Shown: positions 1 to 9,064 of the stretch, in pieces
Layout of the letters: each line of letters begins with the position of its first letter
Numbering within the stretch: position 1 is the stretch's first letter
NCBI GenBank assembly: GCA_963793845.1
Contig: CAWCBG010000004.1
Location: 372,001 to 436,000 of the forward strand
Length of the DNA: 64,000 nucleotides
DNA from: CAWCBG01 sp963793845
GTDB taxonomy: Bacteria; Acidobacteriota; Terriglobia; Terriglobales; Acidobacteriaceae
Reading direction: 5' to 3'
Notes under the pieces: generated by a model
What the model was told of the DNA's origin: nothing
Database searches by the model: none
What the model saw: only the letters and a program-made list of their open reading frames with translations
Position numbers and translations under genes: made by a program

Positions 1-825
1 GTGGATCAATACGACCGCGTAATGAGCGGCCGCGCCTGGCATGGCGATCCCGTCTGGAACTTGCTGGAGGGGATCTCGCCGGAGTGTGCTGCGAACCGTC
101 CCGTCGCCGTGGCGCACACGATTTGGGAATTGCTGATGCACATGACCTACTGGGAGACCGTCGGCTATGGCCGCATCATGAATCTCCCCGTCGAGCGCGG
201 TCCGGGTAAGAACTTTCCTGTGATGCCCAAGCCGACGGCGGCGAATTGGCGGAAGACGTTGAAGGAATTCCGCGCTTCCAATCGCAACTTCCGCCAGGCA
301 CTGCTGCAACTCGAGCCCGCGAATTTCGATCTACGGTTGGCGCGCGACAAGCGTAAGTCGGCCTATGTGGAAGCGCACGGTGTGATTCAACACCACGTCT
401 ACCATGCGGGACAGATCGCCATCCTGAGGAAAGCTTTCAAAGTCGAAGGTACGGTCACACGCGCGCGCGGGTTAAGCCTCCAGCTTCTCAAGACTCCAGC
501 TGAAGAGAGCCGCGAGTTTCACGCCGGTGTGGCGACAGCGCGGGCGGCCTTCCGATTGGCCTTCTCCTGCTTCTGCGCGTCGGCCAGCAGCTTGCGCAAA
601 ATGCGAATGCCTGCGTCGACGTGCTTTTCCTGCAGCAGGAACGGCGTGAGAAAGCGGATGACGGTGTCTTGTGTGACATTGATCAGCAGCCCCTTGGCAA
701 GCGCGCCTTCCAGAATTGGCTTTCCGGGAACAGTCAACTGCAGCGCCTGTATCGCGCCGACGCCGCGCACTTCGGTCGCGATCTCAAACTTCGCCACCAG
801 TTCCCGCAGCTTTTCCGTGAAGTAA
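1..825 (+). CDS. DinB family protein (5' partial; 3' end doubtful)
   Basis: Residues 1-145 read as a DinB-fold four-helix bundle. The conserved early motif SIWELL-type (here TIWELLMHM), then HHVYHAGQ with its metal-binding histidines near the end, are typical of DinB/YfiT metal-dependent proteins used in thiol or damage responses. The frame starts with GTG at base 1, and family members usually carry a few more residues, so the true start may lie upstream. Family similarity ends near base 450, but the frame stays open to 825 and runs antisense across the 3' part of the aminotransferase gene. A TAA lies at 473-475 in another frame, just after a GCGCGCGCGG run, so an indel there would restore a normal-length protein. 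The last ~115 residues should not be trusted. Confidence 0.6.
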   Translation: MDQYDRVMSGRAWHGDPVWNLLEGISPECAANRPVAVAHTIWELLMHMTYWETVGYGRIMNLPVERGPGKNFPVMPKPTAANWRKTLKEFRASNRNFRQALLQLEPANFDLRLARDKRKSAYVEAHGVIQHHVYHAGQIAILRKAFKVEGTVTRARGLSLQLLKTPAEESREFHAGVATARAAFRLAFSCFCASASSLRKMRMPASTCFSCSRNGVRKRMTVSCVTLISSPLASAPSRIGFPGTVNCSACIAPTPRTSVAISNFATSSRSFSVK

Positions 826-1766
826 GCACCCACGCGACGCACCTGCTCCAGCAAATTCTCATCTTCGAGGATGGCAAGATATTCCAACGCGACCCGGCAG
901 GTGAGCGGACCGCCACCAAACGTTGTGCCGTGTTTGCCCGGCGAGAGATGCTGCGCAAAATGCTGTTTGGCGAGAAATGCTCCCATTGGCAGGCCGGCCG
1001 CGATCGGCTTGGCGATACACACAACGTCGGGCGTGACGCCGAAGTGCTGGAAGGCAAACAGTTGTCCGGTGCGTCCAAGGCCGCACTGAATCTCGTCGAA
1101 GATAAGCGCTGCCTGCTGCTGATCGGCAGCTTCGCGGCAAGCCCGCAGAAACTCCGGCGAAGATTCCTGAATGCCCCCTTCACCTTGGATCGGCTCCAGC
1201 ACGATGCCGCAGACCTTCTCGTCGACCGCTGCGCGCAGCGCCTCGATGTCATTCCTGGGAACAAAGCGTACGCCTTCCAACATCGGATCGAAGTCCTTGC
1301 GGTACTTGGGCTGTCCGGTGAGCGCGAGCGCGCCCATGGTGCGTCCGTGGAAGGAATTGTCGAGGGCGACAACGATCGACTTCTCCGGACCTCCGTTGGC
1401 ATGACCCGCCGCGCGCGCCATCTTCAGCACGCCTTCAATGGCTTCGGTCCCACTGTTGGAGAAGAAGGCGCGATCGAGGCCTGACTTGGCGCACAACTTC
1501 TCCGCCAGTAAACCCTGGTACTCGTTGTAGTAAAGGTTCGACACGTGAATGAGCTTCGCCGCCTGATCGCGGATGACCTTCACGATGCGCGGGTGCGCGT
1601 ATCCAAGCGCGTTCACACCCAGACCCGTGACAAAGTCGAGGTACCGTTTGCCTTCGACGTCGTAGACGTAAACGCCTTTGCCGCGAGCCAGAGCCAGCGG
1701 ATAACGGGCATACGTGTTCAACAGATACTTCTGCTCCAACTCAACGATTTCCGGATAAGTAGGCAC
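519..1766 (-). CDS. argD: Acetylornithine/ornithine-type class III aminotransferase
   Basis: A 415-residue PLP-dependent fold-type I aminotransferase of the acetylornithine/succinyldiaminopimelate group. Visible landmarks are SNSGTEA near residue 105 (phosphate-binding loop), SFHGRTMGAL near 138, the PLP-contacting Asp in LIFDEIQCGLGRTG (about 224), and the Schiff-base Lys in CIAKPIAAGLPMGA (about 253). GTTFGGGPL follows near 282. Such enzymes convert N-acetylglutamate semialdehyde to N-acetylornithine in arginine synthesis. No other arg gene is adjacent, so the substrate is inferred from family resemblance, and other class III aminotransferases are possible. The C-terminal ~25 residues are Lys/Ala rich. 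Confidence 0.85.
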   Translation of the reverse strand: MPTYPEIVELEQKYLLNTYARYPLALARGKGVYVYDVEGKRYLDFVTGLGVNALGYAHPRIVKVIRDQAAKLIHVSNLYYNEYQGLLAEKLCAKSGLDRAFFSNSGTEAIEGVLKMARAAGHANGGPEKSIVVALDNSFHGRTMGALALTGQPKYRKDFDPMLEGVRFVPRNDIEALRAAVDEKVCGIVLEPIQGEGGIQESSPEFLRACREAADQQQAALIFDEIQCGLGRTGQLFAFQHFGVTPDVVCIAKPIAAGLPMGAFLAKQHFAQHLSPGKHGTTFGGGPLTCRVALEYLAILEDENLLEQVRRVGAYFTEKLRELVAKFEIATEVRGVGAIQALQLTVPGKPILEGALAKGLLINVTQDTVIRFLTPFLLQEKHVDAGIRILRKLLADAQKQEKANRKAARAVATPA

Positions 1767-1996
1767 AATGCAGACCTCGCAAAAACCTATTGTAGAGTAA
1801 GCGAACGGCCTACGCGGATGCTCGACAAAGACAGCGGTTCAATGTGAGGGCTGTGCGAGATTGCCGTCGCGACCTTCTCCGGTCGAGGCGAAAAGGCCAT
1901 TTGCGCCTGCGCAGCTTCCGTGTACTCTGTTGTCATCCTGCAGTTGCTCGTGAAGTGCTGTTCCCGCTGTGATCTTGACTTGGAAGGTTTTGCGCC

Positions 1997-3241
1997 ATGG
2001 AGTTGACGGTCATCTTCGGATCGATCGCCGCGCTGTTGTTACTGGCCGTTGTCGCTAACCGACTGTCAGGTCTGACCCATGTTCCCGACCTGATTGTTCT
2101 GCTGCTGATCGGCATTGTGCTGGGTCCGATTCTGCATCTGGTGAATCCCAGCCATTTCCGCGGCATCATCGACGTTCTCGGAACCCTGGCGCTGATTCTC
2201 ATCCTCTTCCAGGCAGGCGTCGAAGTCCGAATGCGCGAGGCGCTGCGGCATCTGCCTTCGGGGCTGATCCTGGCGATTCTCAGCTACGGATTCAGTGTCG
2301 GGCTGATCGCGCTTTCCAGCAGATACTCGTTGCACCTGTCGTGGTCCGACGCGATCCTCATCGGATCGGCGCTCGGTTGCACCAGCGGCAGCGTGGTGTT
2401 GCCCGCGTTGCAGCAGATCATGTCGCCGGAGTCTATCAAGCTCACTTTGACCCTCGAATCCTCACTGGGAGAAATCCTCGCTGTGCTGATGGTCGGAAGC
2501 CTTATCAGCATTGGCGGAGAGCAGTCCATGCTGACGGGCATTGCTACCGGATTCTCGCGCAGTATCGGGATCGCTGTGGCTTTGGGAATTGCGATGGGCT
2601 TTGCCTGGACGAAAGTCTGGCCAAAGATCGCCAACATGCCTTTGGGTAACGTGCTCAACCTGGGCGTCGTGCTCGGGCTGTACGCGGTCTCGCGGTATCT
2701 GGGGGCGAGCGGCTTGCTCACGACGCTGGTATTCGGCGTGACGCTGGCCAATGTCCCGCGAACTCCACACATGACGCGGCAAGGCCTGCGCATGTTGTCG
2801 TTTCATATGGAACTGAGCTTTCTGGTGCGATCGTTCTTCTTCGTGCTGCTGGGCATCGTAGCCGAGTTCGTAGGACGCGCATACATCCTGCCGATTCTCG
2901 CCATCATGGCCGCGATCCTGATAGCGCGTTACCTGGCTGTGCTGGGCAGCGGCTGGATGGTGAGGGACGCGACTCGGCGGGACAAGGAACTCCTGTTCTG
3001 GATGCTGCCTCGCGGGCTGGTCACAGCCGTGCTCGCGTTGGAGATCGTCAACGTGCGCGGAGACAGCTTCAGTTTCCTGCCCGCGATCGCATTTACCGTT
3101 GTGCTGGTCACCAACGCGTTTGTGGTTTGGGGAGCGATTCGCGCCGGCACCAACCTGGTACCCGAACATAACGCCGATGAAAGCGTGGCCTTGCCGGCGG
3201 CGAAAGCTAAGGCAGCAAGCGTCGGCGAGGCAGCAAGCTGA
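1997..3241 (+). CDS. Cation:proton antiporter (CPA family) membrane protein
   Basis: A 414-residue, strongly hydrophobic protein with about 12 predicted membrane segments and no soluble TrkA-N or TrkA-C tail, so it is the Na_H_exchanger domain alone. The N-terminus (LLLLAVVANRLSGLTHVPDLIVLLLIG broken into helices) and the segment CTSGSVVLPAL near residue 130 correspond to the pore regions of CPA1/CPA2 antiporters. A GGAAGG ribosome site sits about 10 bases before ATG 1997. Expected role: exchange of Na+ or K+ for H+ across the inner membrane. The ion cannot be told from sequence. It is followed after 48 bases by murB on the same strand. Confidence 0.8.
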   Translation: MELTVIFGSIAALLLLAVVANRLSGLTHVPDLIVLLLIGIVLGPILHLVNPSHFRGIIDVLGTLALILILFQAGVEVRMREALRHLPSGLILAILSYGFSVGLIALSSRYSLHLSWSDAILIGSALGCTSGSVVLPALQQIMSPESIKLTLTLESSLGEILAVLMVGSLISIGGEQSMLTGIATGFSRSIGIAVALGIAMGFAWTKVWPKIANMPLGNVLNLGVVLGLYAVSRYLGASGLLTTLVFGVTLANVPRTPHMTRQGLRMLSFHMELSFLVRSFFFVLLGIVAEFVGRAYILPILAIMAAILIARYLAVLGSGWMVRDATRRDKELLFWMLPRGLVTAVLALEIVNVRGDSFSFLPAIAFTVVLVTNAFVVWGAIRAGTNLVPEHNADESVALPAAKAKAASVGEAAS

Positions 3242-3289
3242 CGAACGCAGCCAAACGGCGGACACAGCATTTATAGTGGCTCTACGCTC

Positions 3290-4341
3290 ATGCTGATCCG
3301 CGAACAAGCGCCGCTGGCTCCGCTCACCACGCTTGGCGTTGGCGGTCCTGCACGATATCTTCTCGAAGCCAACAGCGAATCCGAAGTGCGCGAAGCGGTA
3401 GAGTTCGCGCACGCGAAGCGCTTGCCTCTGTTTGTTCTGGGCGGCGGAAGCAACCTGGTTGTTTCGGACGGCGGCTTCGACGGAGTCGTCCTCAAGATCG
3501 TGCTGCGTGGAATCGAGCAGAGCGATGCCAGCGGCCACGAGGTCGCGTTCCTCGCCGCAGCCGGCGAAGATTGGGATGCATTCGTGGCGCGCACAGTCGA
3601 GGCGAATTGTGCGGGCGTCGAATGCCTCAGCGGAATTCCTGGCACAGTTGGCGGAACGCCGATCCAGAACGTCGGCGCTTACGGACAGGAAGTCTCGGCC
3701 ACAATTGGCCAGGTGCACGCGCTCGAGATCAGCACGCTTCGCGTCGTCACCTTTTCCAATGCCGAGTGCAATTTCGCGTACCGCTCAAGCCGATTCAACA
3801 TGGCGGATCGCGGGAAGTACATCATCTTGCGCGTATCGTTTATGCTGCGACGCAACGACAAGCCGAACCTGCGCTATGCGGACCTGGTGAATTTTTTTGC
3901 CGATTGTTCAGACCGTCCTTCTCTGGCCGAAGTGCGGGCGGCAGTGCGTGAGATTCGCCATCGCAAGGCCATGCTCATTGTTCCCGGCGAAGAGGACGCA
4001 CGAAGCGCGGGATCGTTCTTCAAGAACCCTGTCATCCCGCAGGCACAGTTCGAGGAGCTGTCGACGCGGCTTCACAACGCGGGTTGCAATTGCCGAGCTA
4101 TCTCGGCGGACTGACGGTTTCCGCAAACTTTCCTGCGGCCTGGCTGGTGGAGCACGCGGAGTTCGCCAAGGGCTACGTCAAAGGCGCAGCCGGAATCTCG
4201 CGTCGACATGCGCTGGCCATCGTAAATCGCGGCGGCGCGACTGCGGCTGACATCCTCGCATTGAGCGACGAAATTCAGCAGCGCGTGGTGGCCGAGTTCG
4301 GCATTACTCTGCAGCCGGAGCCGGTGTTCGTGGGGTTCTAG
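3290..4341 (+). CDS. murB: UDP-N-acetylmuramate dehydrogenase, frameshifted near 4075-4085
   Basis: MurB is the FAD-dependent reductase that makes UDP-MurNAc for peptidoglycan. The first frame (3290-4114) carries the FAD_binding_4 part with TTLGVGG, VLGGGSNLVVSDGGFDG, the SGIPGTVGGTPIQNVGAYGQE loop (split here as SGIPGTVGG and QNVGAYG), and the catalytic Ser in RSAGSFFKNP. It then runs off into unrelated sequence. The true C-terminal domain (LPAAWLVEH-like FPAAWLVEHAEF, HALAIVNRGGATAADI) continues in the next frame to a stop at 4341. One missing base near 4081 joins the two. Because murB is normally essential, a sequencing error is more likely than a dead gene. Frame-joined length (about 350 codons) is normal for the longer MurB type. 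Confidence 0.85.
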
Positions 4342-4353
4342 AAAGACGCTGTC

Positions 4354-4419
4354 CGCTTCTCGCCTTTCGCTATTCGCCATTTGCTCTTCGCTCTTCGCTT
4401 TTCGCTCCTCGCTTTCCGC
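4354..4419. repeat. Low-complexity TCGC/TTCGC repeat
   Basis: About 65 bases made of degenerate 7-8-mers of the form CGCT(A/C/T)TTCGC, repeated about eight times directly after murB. It has no coding or stem-loop character. Such degenerate runs accumulate by slippage. Confidence 0.6.
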
Positions 4420-4472
4420 AGCCTTGTATTGTCATCACGAATTTCCTGATTGCGAGCACGGGTTCTGAAATT

Positions 4473-4561
4473 GTCATCACGAGCGCAGCGAGGGATCTGC
4501 TTTCCTCGGCATGGGTCGCACTCTCGCTAAACAGCAACTGCCTCGCTATGCTCGTCATGAC
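4473..4561. repeat. Dispersed intergenic element with GTCAT...ATGAC ends
   Basis: Starts GTCATCACGAGCGCAGCGAG and ends CTCGTCATGAC, giving imperfect inverted ends of about 11 bases (one mismatch). A second partial start (GTCATCACGA) lies at 4431. Two related elements occur at 58950-59104 and 61784-61910. The end of the amidase gene lies inside it. Confidence 0.5.
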
Positions 4562-5950
4562 AATTCCGAGGACCCCGTCGGCGGCCGCCGCTTATGCCAC
4601 TCCGTCGCCTGTTCGTAGGCGTGTGCCAGTTGAAAAATCGTTCCGTCCGAACCGGGCACGCCTGCGATTTGCAGGCCGACTGGCAGACCTGAGGGTGTGA
4701 AACCGCATGGCACCGACACGGCAGGCCAGCACAGCGCGCTGAAGGGCGCAGTGCTGGGCAGCAGCCAGTCAGTTTCGTACTTGCGCAACGCCATGGGATC
4801 CAGTGATTGCAACTCCGCGATCTTCGGCGCAGGAACATGTACGGACGGAGTCACCAGCAGCCGTCAGAGGCTTGCATAACGCTCGAGCCTTCTCCCGCTC
4901 TTCGGCCAGGTGGCGCTGGTTGCGAATGTAGTCGGTCGCGCTGATGCCGGCGCAGGTCCCCAAGCGGGCCAGCGTGTGAGCCTGGTAGAGTTCCGGCGTC
5001 TTTGCCACCATGGCTTCGTGGTATTCATAAATCTCCGCGCTAAAAACTTTGCCGCGATCGGGCGCCGGCAGCGGCACCTCGCGTATTTCGGCCACAAGCT
5101 TTCTGATCACTTCCAACGCGGCCAGCATCAGGGCTTTCACTTCGTCGTCAACGTTATCGAAGAAGGAAGCCTGGGGAACACCGACAACAAATTGAGCGAC
5201 ACCCTGGTCCAGGCGCGCTGGATCGAAAATTTCCGCTGCGTGGGATCCACTTGCGTCTGGCCCCCCTGTCAACAACGCGTGACAGAACACTGCCGCATCG
5301 CGCACCGTTTGGGTCATGGGCCCGACGGTGTCGAACGACGGGGAGAGCGGCACCACCCCGCTGAGGCTGAAGATGCCCGCTGTGGGACGATGTCCGACGA
5401 TGCCGCACAACGCCGCCGGACAGCGAATCGAGCCGCCCGTATCGGTGCCAATCGCGGCCACGCACAGCCCCGCAGCCACTGCCGCCGCTGAACCAGACGA
5501 CGAGCCGCCGGTGATGCGCTCGGTGTCCCACGGGTTCCTCGCGGGACCGTAGGCGCTGATGAGACCGCTGCCGCCAAACGCAAACTCATGCAGATTGGTC
5601 TTGCCCAGGATTACCGCGCCCGCCTGCCGAAGCTGACAAACCAGTTCCGCATCTCCGACCGCTACGCGATCACGATATTGACTGCTCGCTGCCGTAGTCG
5701 GCTGGCCCGCGACGTCCAGTAAATCCTTGAGCGCGACGGGGATTCCGTGCAACGGGCCGCGCCATTTCCCGGCCGCAGTCTCTCGCTCGGCCTGGCGCGC
5801 CTGCTCCAGTGCCTGATCGGTGGTCACAGCGATGAAGGCGTTCAGCACCGGGTTGAGCCGCTCGATGCTCGCAAGACACTCCAGCGTCAGCTCGACCGGC
5901 GAGAGCTTTCGCTGGCGAATCTGGTCGGCAGCTTCGGTCAGGGTCAGCAT
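4555..5950 (-). CDS. Amidase (amidase-signature/GatA family), frameshifted near 4860
   Basis: Amidase-signature enzyme of about 465 residues once frames are joined. The Ser-cisSer-Lys triad is visible: Lys in ALKDLLDVAG (about residue 74), the Gly/Ser-rich GGSSSGSAAAVAAG, and TDTGGSIRCPA. The frame from 5950 is good down to REKARALCKPLT, then goes wrong. The expected tail (LLVTPSVHVPAPK... to GLQIAG) is found in the next frame and ends at 4555. A two-base loss (or one-base gain) at about 4860 explains it. Members hydrolyse amides or act as GatA of the tRNA amidotransferase. No gatB or gatC is adjacent, so a stand-alone amidase is more likely. Confidence 0.8.
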
Positions 5951-6080
5951 GGATTAGTTCTCACGGGCATCCGCCGCCAGCAAAAGCGCGTGAAGCAGGA
6001 TGCGGCCAGCCGCAGCGACGGGCAACTTTCGTCGTTTGCGAGCCGCAATGAAGGGGTACCCCCCTCCCCCCTGCTATCTG

Positions 6081-6175
6081 CAAAATATTGAAAACAAACG
6101 GCCGCCGAAAAAAATTCCCGGCAAAATATTGAACGCGTGGGACTTACAGGCAAAATATTCCGGAATAAGGACTTA
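6081..6175 (+). repeat. CAAAATATT / GGACTTA repeat, locus A
   Basis: CAAAATATT occurs at 6081-6089, 6122-6130 and 6151-6159. The last two are each followed, exactly nine bases later, by GGACTTA (6140-6146 and 6169-6175), giving a 29-base tandem unit. A C-rich tract (about 6058-6071) lies just upstream. The same unit recurs at 46713-46767. This lies in the 625-base gap 5951-6575, which holds no credible gene. Confidence 0.75.
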
Positions 6176-6487
6176 GCTCGATTTTCCCGGGGATGCAGGA
6201 ATTCGTAGGCGGGCAATGTCGGAAACTGCGGCGGACTGAAAAAACCCTTGTGGACTCGACCCACGGTCGTCTGTGCTTCCGGAGGCGGAGAGAGTCGAGA
6301 GGACACAATTCTCCCTTGCCTCGTCAATTAGTCTAATCGGACACGCGAATCTGCTCCAAGCAAATTCGATAGAAAAATGAAAGAACCGTTCCAAATTGGG
6401 AATCGACCCCGTCTTAAGGCGCAAACGCGCCCGAATTTTAAAGTGGCGTAAGCAGCCGGAGCCGAATCGAATCCCCACAGAAAAGGC

Positions 6488-6528
6488 GCTTGCCCTTCCC
6501 GCCTCGACAGGCGTCATTGCGGGCAAGC
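6488..6528. promoter_or_regulatory. Nested inverted repeat upstream of the DHA2 efflux gene
   Basis: Outer arms GCTTGCCC (6488-6495) and GGGCAAGC (6521-6528) enclose a small inner hairpin GCCT-CGAC-AGGC (6501-6512). The centre is about 70 bases before the efflux start at 6576, so it may be an operator or a structured leader. No T-run follows, which argues against a terminator. Confidence 0.4.
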
Positions 6529-6575
6529 AGCTGACATGTAACCCTCATCGTTCCACAGCAAGTTGATATTTCGCC

Positions 6576-8213
6576 ATGGCAGCCGGCCCCGACACTCTCG
6601 ACAATGAGCGACCCGGCCCCGTCGCCCATGAGGAAACCTTAGTCGCGCCGGAGGTCTGGCGTCCCAAGTTCAATCCCTGGCTGATTGGCGTTGTGGTTGC
6701 CGTCGCTGCGTTTATGGAGGTGCTGGACACCAGCATCGCCAACGTTGCGCTTCCCTACATTGGCGGCAATCTGGGAGCGAGCACCGATCAGAGCACATGG
6801 GTGCTGACGTCCTATCTGGTCTCGAACGCCGTCGTGTTGCCCATCAGCGGATGGCTGGCCAACGTGCTTGGCCGCAAGCGTTTCTTCATGACTTGCCTGA
6901 CCATATTCACGGTGAGCTCACTGTTGTGCGGGCTTGCACCTAGCCTGGGAGCCATCATTGTGTTCCGCATCCTGCAAGGCGCAGGCGGTGGAGGATTGCA
7001 ACCCATGGCGCAGGCTATCCTGGCCGACACGTTCCCACCCGAAAAGCGCGGTCTGGCATTTGCGCTCTACGGCGTGACCGTCATCGTTGCCCCTACCATC
7101 GGGCCGACGCTGGGCGGCTGGATCACCGATAACTACACCTGGCGCTGGATCTTCTTCATCAATTTGCCCATCGGCATCCTGGCGCTGTTCCTGGTGCTCC
7201 GCCTGATCGAAGACCCACCATGGGCAAAGCGCAAGGCGGGCGCAGGCTTCGGGATTGACTACATCGGAATATCGTTGCTTGTGCTTGGGGTGGGCGCGCT
7301 GCAGGTGATGCTGGACAAGGGTCAGGAGGATGACTGGTTCGGCTCACACTTCATTCTCACGCTGGCGATCGTCGCGGCGGTGGGCCTGGTTTCCCTCGCG
7401 CTCTGGGAGTGGTTCTATAAGCGGCCGATCATTGACGTACGCCTCTTCAAGAACTTGAACTTCCTGGAAGCCAACGGCATGATGTTCATTCTGGGGTTAA
7501 TGCTGTTCGCCAGCCTGGTGATGATGCCGCTGTTCCTGCAGTCGCTCATGGGCTACACAGCGGAATCGGCAGGTCTTGTGCTTTCGGGGGGAGGCCTGCT
7601 GCTGTTGTTCATGATGCCGGTTATAGGAGTGCTGTCGTCCAAAATACAGGCTCGTTATTTGATCGCGTTTGGTTGGCTGACCCTTTCCATCGGGATGTAC
7701 TATTCCAGCCGGCAGCTCGATCTTGACATCAGCTTCCGCAGCGCAGCGTTCCTGCGGCTGGCGCAAGTGTTCGGCCTTGGGTTCCTCTTCGTGCCCATCA
7801 ACCTGGCGTCGTACATCGGAATGCCGCAGGAGAAGAGCAACAGCGTCGCCGGGCTGGTCAACTTCATGCGCAATATCGGAAGCAGTGTCGGGACGTCGAT
7901 GGTCACCACCATCATTGCGCGGCGGGCCCAGGTTCACCAGGTCTACCTGGTGGCAAACGTCACTCCCGAACAACTGTCGCTGTCACAGGCGGCGGCGGCG
8001 CTATCAGCCCGCGTGGCGGCATCGGGCATCGACGCCACTCGCGCAGCCAAGGAGGCCTACGCCCTGATTTACCGGACGGTCGTCATCCAGGCGACCACGT
8101 TGGCCTACGTGGACACATTCATGGTTCTGGCGATAATCGCGGCGGTGATGTTTGTACTTTCCTTCGCTTTGAAGAAAAATGAACTCGGCGGACGCAAGGT
8201 GATGATGGAGTAG
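6576..8213 (+). CDS. DHA2-family MFS multidrug efflux transporter (EmrB/QacA type)
   Basis: A 545-residue, 14-helix drug:H+ antiporter. Diagnostic features: EVLDTSIANVALPYIGG in helix 1 (DHA2 motif D1), WVLTSYLVSNAVVLPISGWLAN in helix 2 (seen as separate short motifs), GRKRFFM (motif A loop), and a long hydrophilic C-terminal end of only about 10 residues. EmrB-type pumps usually work with an EmrA membrane-fusion protein and TolC. Neither is adjacent, so partners must be elsewhere. ATG 6576 is chosen because the preceding sequence is noncoding and the N-terminus ahead of helix 1 (about 40 residues) is normal. Confidence 0.85.
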   Translation: MAAGPDTLDNERPGPVAHEETLVAPEVWRPKFNPWLIGVVVAVAAFMEVLDTSIANVALPYIGGNLGASTDQSTWVLTSYLVSNAVVLPISGWLANVLGRKRFFMTCLTIFTVSSLLCGLAPSLGAIIVFRILQGAGGGGLQPMAQAILADTFPPEKRGLAFALYGVTVIVAPTIGPTLGGWITDNYTWRWIFFINLPIGILALFLVLRLIEDPPWAKRKAGAGFGIDYIGISLLVLGVGALQVMLDKGQEDDWFGSHFILTLAIVAAVGLVSLALWEWFYKRPIIDVRLFKNLNFLEANGMMFILGLMLFASLVMMPLFLQSLMGYTAESAGLVLSGGGLLLLFMMPVIGVLSSKIQARYLIAFGWLTLSIGMYYSSRQLDLDISFRSAAFLRLAQVFGLGFLFVPINLASYIGMPQEKSNSVAGLVNFMRNIGSSVGTSMVTTIIARRAQVHQVYLVANVTPEQLSLSQAAAALSARVAASGIDATRAAKEAYALIYRTVVIQATTLAYVDTFMVLAIIAAVMFVLSFALKKNELGGRKVMME

Positions 8214-8273
8214 CAGGGTTATGCGCGAGCCGGGAAATGTGGCGAAGTTGTGTGGGCGTGGGGAGCAGTTTTT

Positions 8274-8937
8274 ATGGTCCGTGTGATAACCATCGAGCGC
8301 GAGTATGGGAGCGGAGCCGTCGAGATTGCCAAGGCCGTCGCCAGCCGCCTGGGCTGGGCGCTATGGGACCAGCGGTTGACCAATGAAATCGCCCGCCTGA
8401 TGAAGTGCGAGTGCCGCGTAGTGGAGGAACATGAAGAGAAGCGGGATCCGTTGTACCACCGCTTTCTCATGGCCTTCATGCGAGGCAGCTTCGAAGGAAG
8501 CCTGAACGCTCCACGGCTGAAGCTGGCGGACACGGATTGCATTCGCGAAGTGGCGGAGCGGGTGGTAAAGGATGCCGCCGAGCGTGGCGAGTGCGTCATC
8601 GTCGGGCGCGGCTCTGCTTACTATCTGCAAAGCCGCCGTGACGCTTATCACGTATTTATTTACGCTTCGTTCGACGAGAAGGTCCGGCGACTCAAGGCAG
8701 GCGGGAAGTCGCATCGCACGGCTGTGCAGCTTGCGGAAAGCGTCGACCGCGACCGTGCCGCTTTCATCCGGAAATACTTCGGCGTCGAGTGGCCGGATCG
8801 CAGCCGCTTCGACCTCATGATCAACTCCGCGATGGGCTGTAGAAACGGCGGTAGAGATCGTGCTGAACAGCATCCGCCTCTTCGATAAGTCAAAGGCCGG
8901 GTCCGAACCTGCTGCTCCGCAACGGGGCGTGTCCTGA
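8274..8937 (+). CDS. Cytidylate-kinase-like family protein, probably frameshifted near 8840
   Basis: Resembles the cytidylate_kin_2 P-loop family. The start VITIEREYGSGAVEIAKAVASRLG matches the family opening (seen as ITIEREYGSG), and VIVGRGSAYYL and DRDRAAFIRKYFGVEW match the later nucleotide-kinase core. Start ATG 8274 is preferred over an upstream GTG at 8250 because the family begins right at this motif. The literal frame ends at 8888 with an odd Arg-rich tail. One extra base at about 8840 hides a better tail (VETAVEIVLNSIRLFDK) ending at 8937. The substrate is unknown, since family members are often annotated only by fold. Confidence 0.7.
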
Positions 8938-8980
8938 TGGGGCAGGCGGATTTTGCTTGCTAACAGCGAGTATCAGCCCG

Positions 8981-9009
8981 CCCACTCAAGCAATTGCGGC
9001 TTGAGCGGG
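8981..9009. terminator. Bidirectional hairpin between convergent genes
   Basis: CCCACTCAAGC (8981-8991) pairs with GCTTGAGCGGG (8999-9009) with one G-T pair and a 7-base loop. It sits between the converging kinase-like gene and the secreted propeller. There is no strong T-run. The stem resembles the hairpin at 52831-52859. Confidence 0.5.
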
Positions 9010-9064
9010 TAGGCTGAGGACCGCTTTCTCGTGGCGCCTATCCAGACTGCGCCTGCTGCATCAT

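Noticed and set aside
2462..3718. A 418-codon frame on the minus strand
   Set aside because: It runs antisense through the antiporter and murB, has skewed composition (Arg, Gln, His rich) and no motif. The plus-strand genes are clear.
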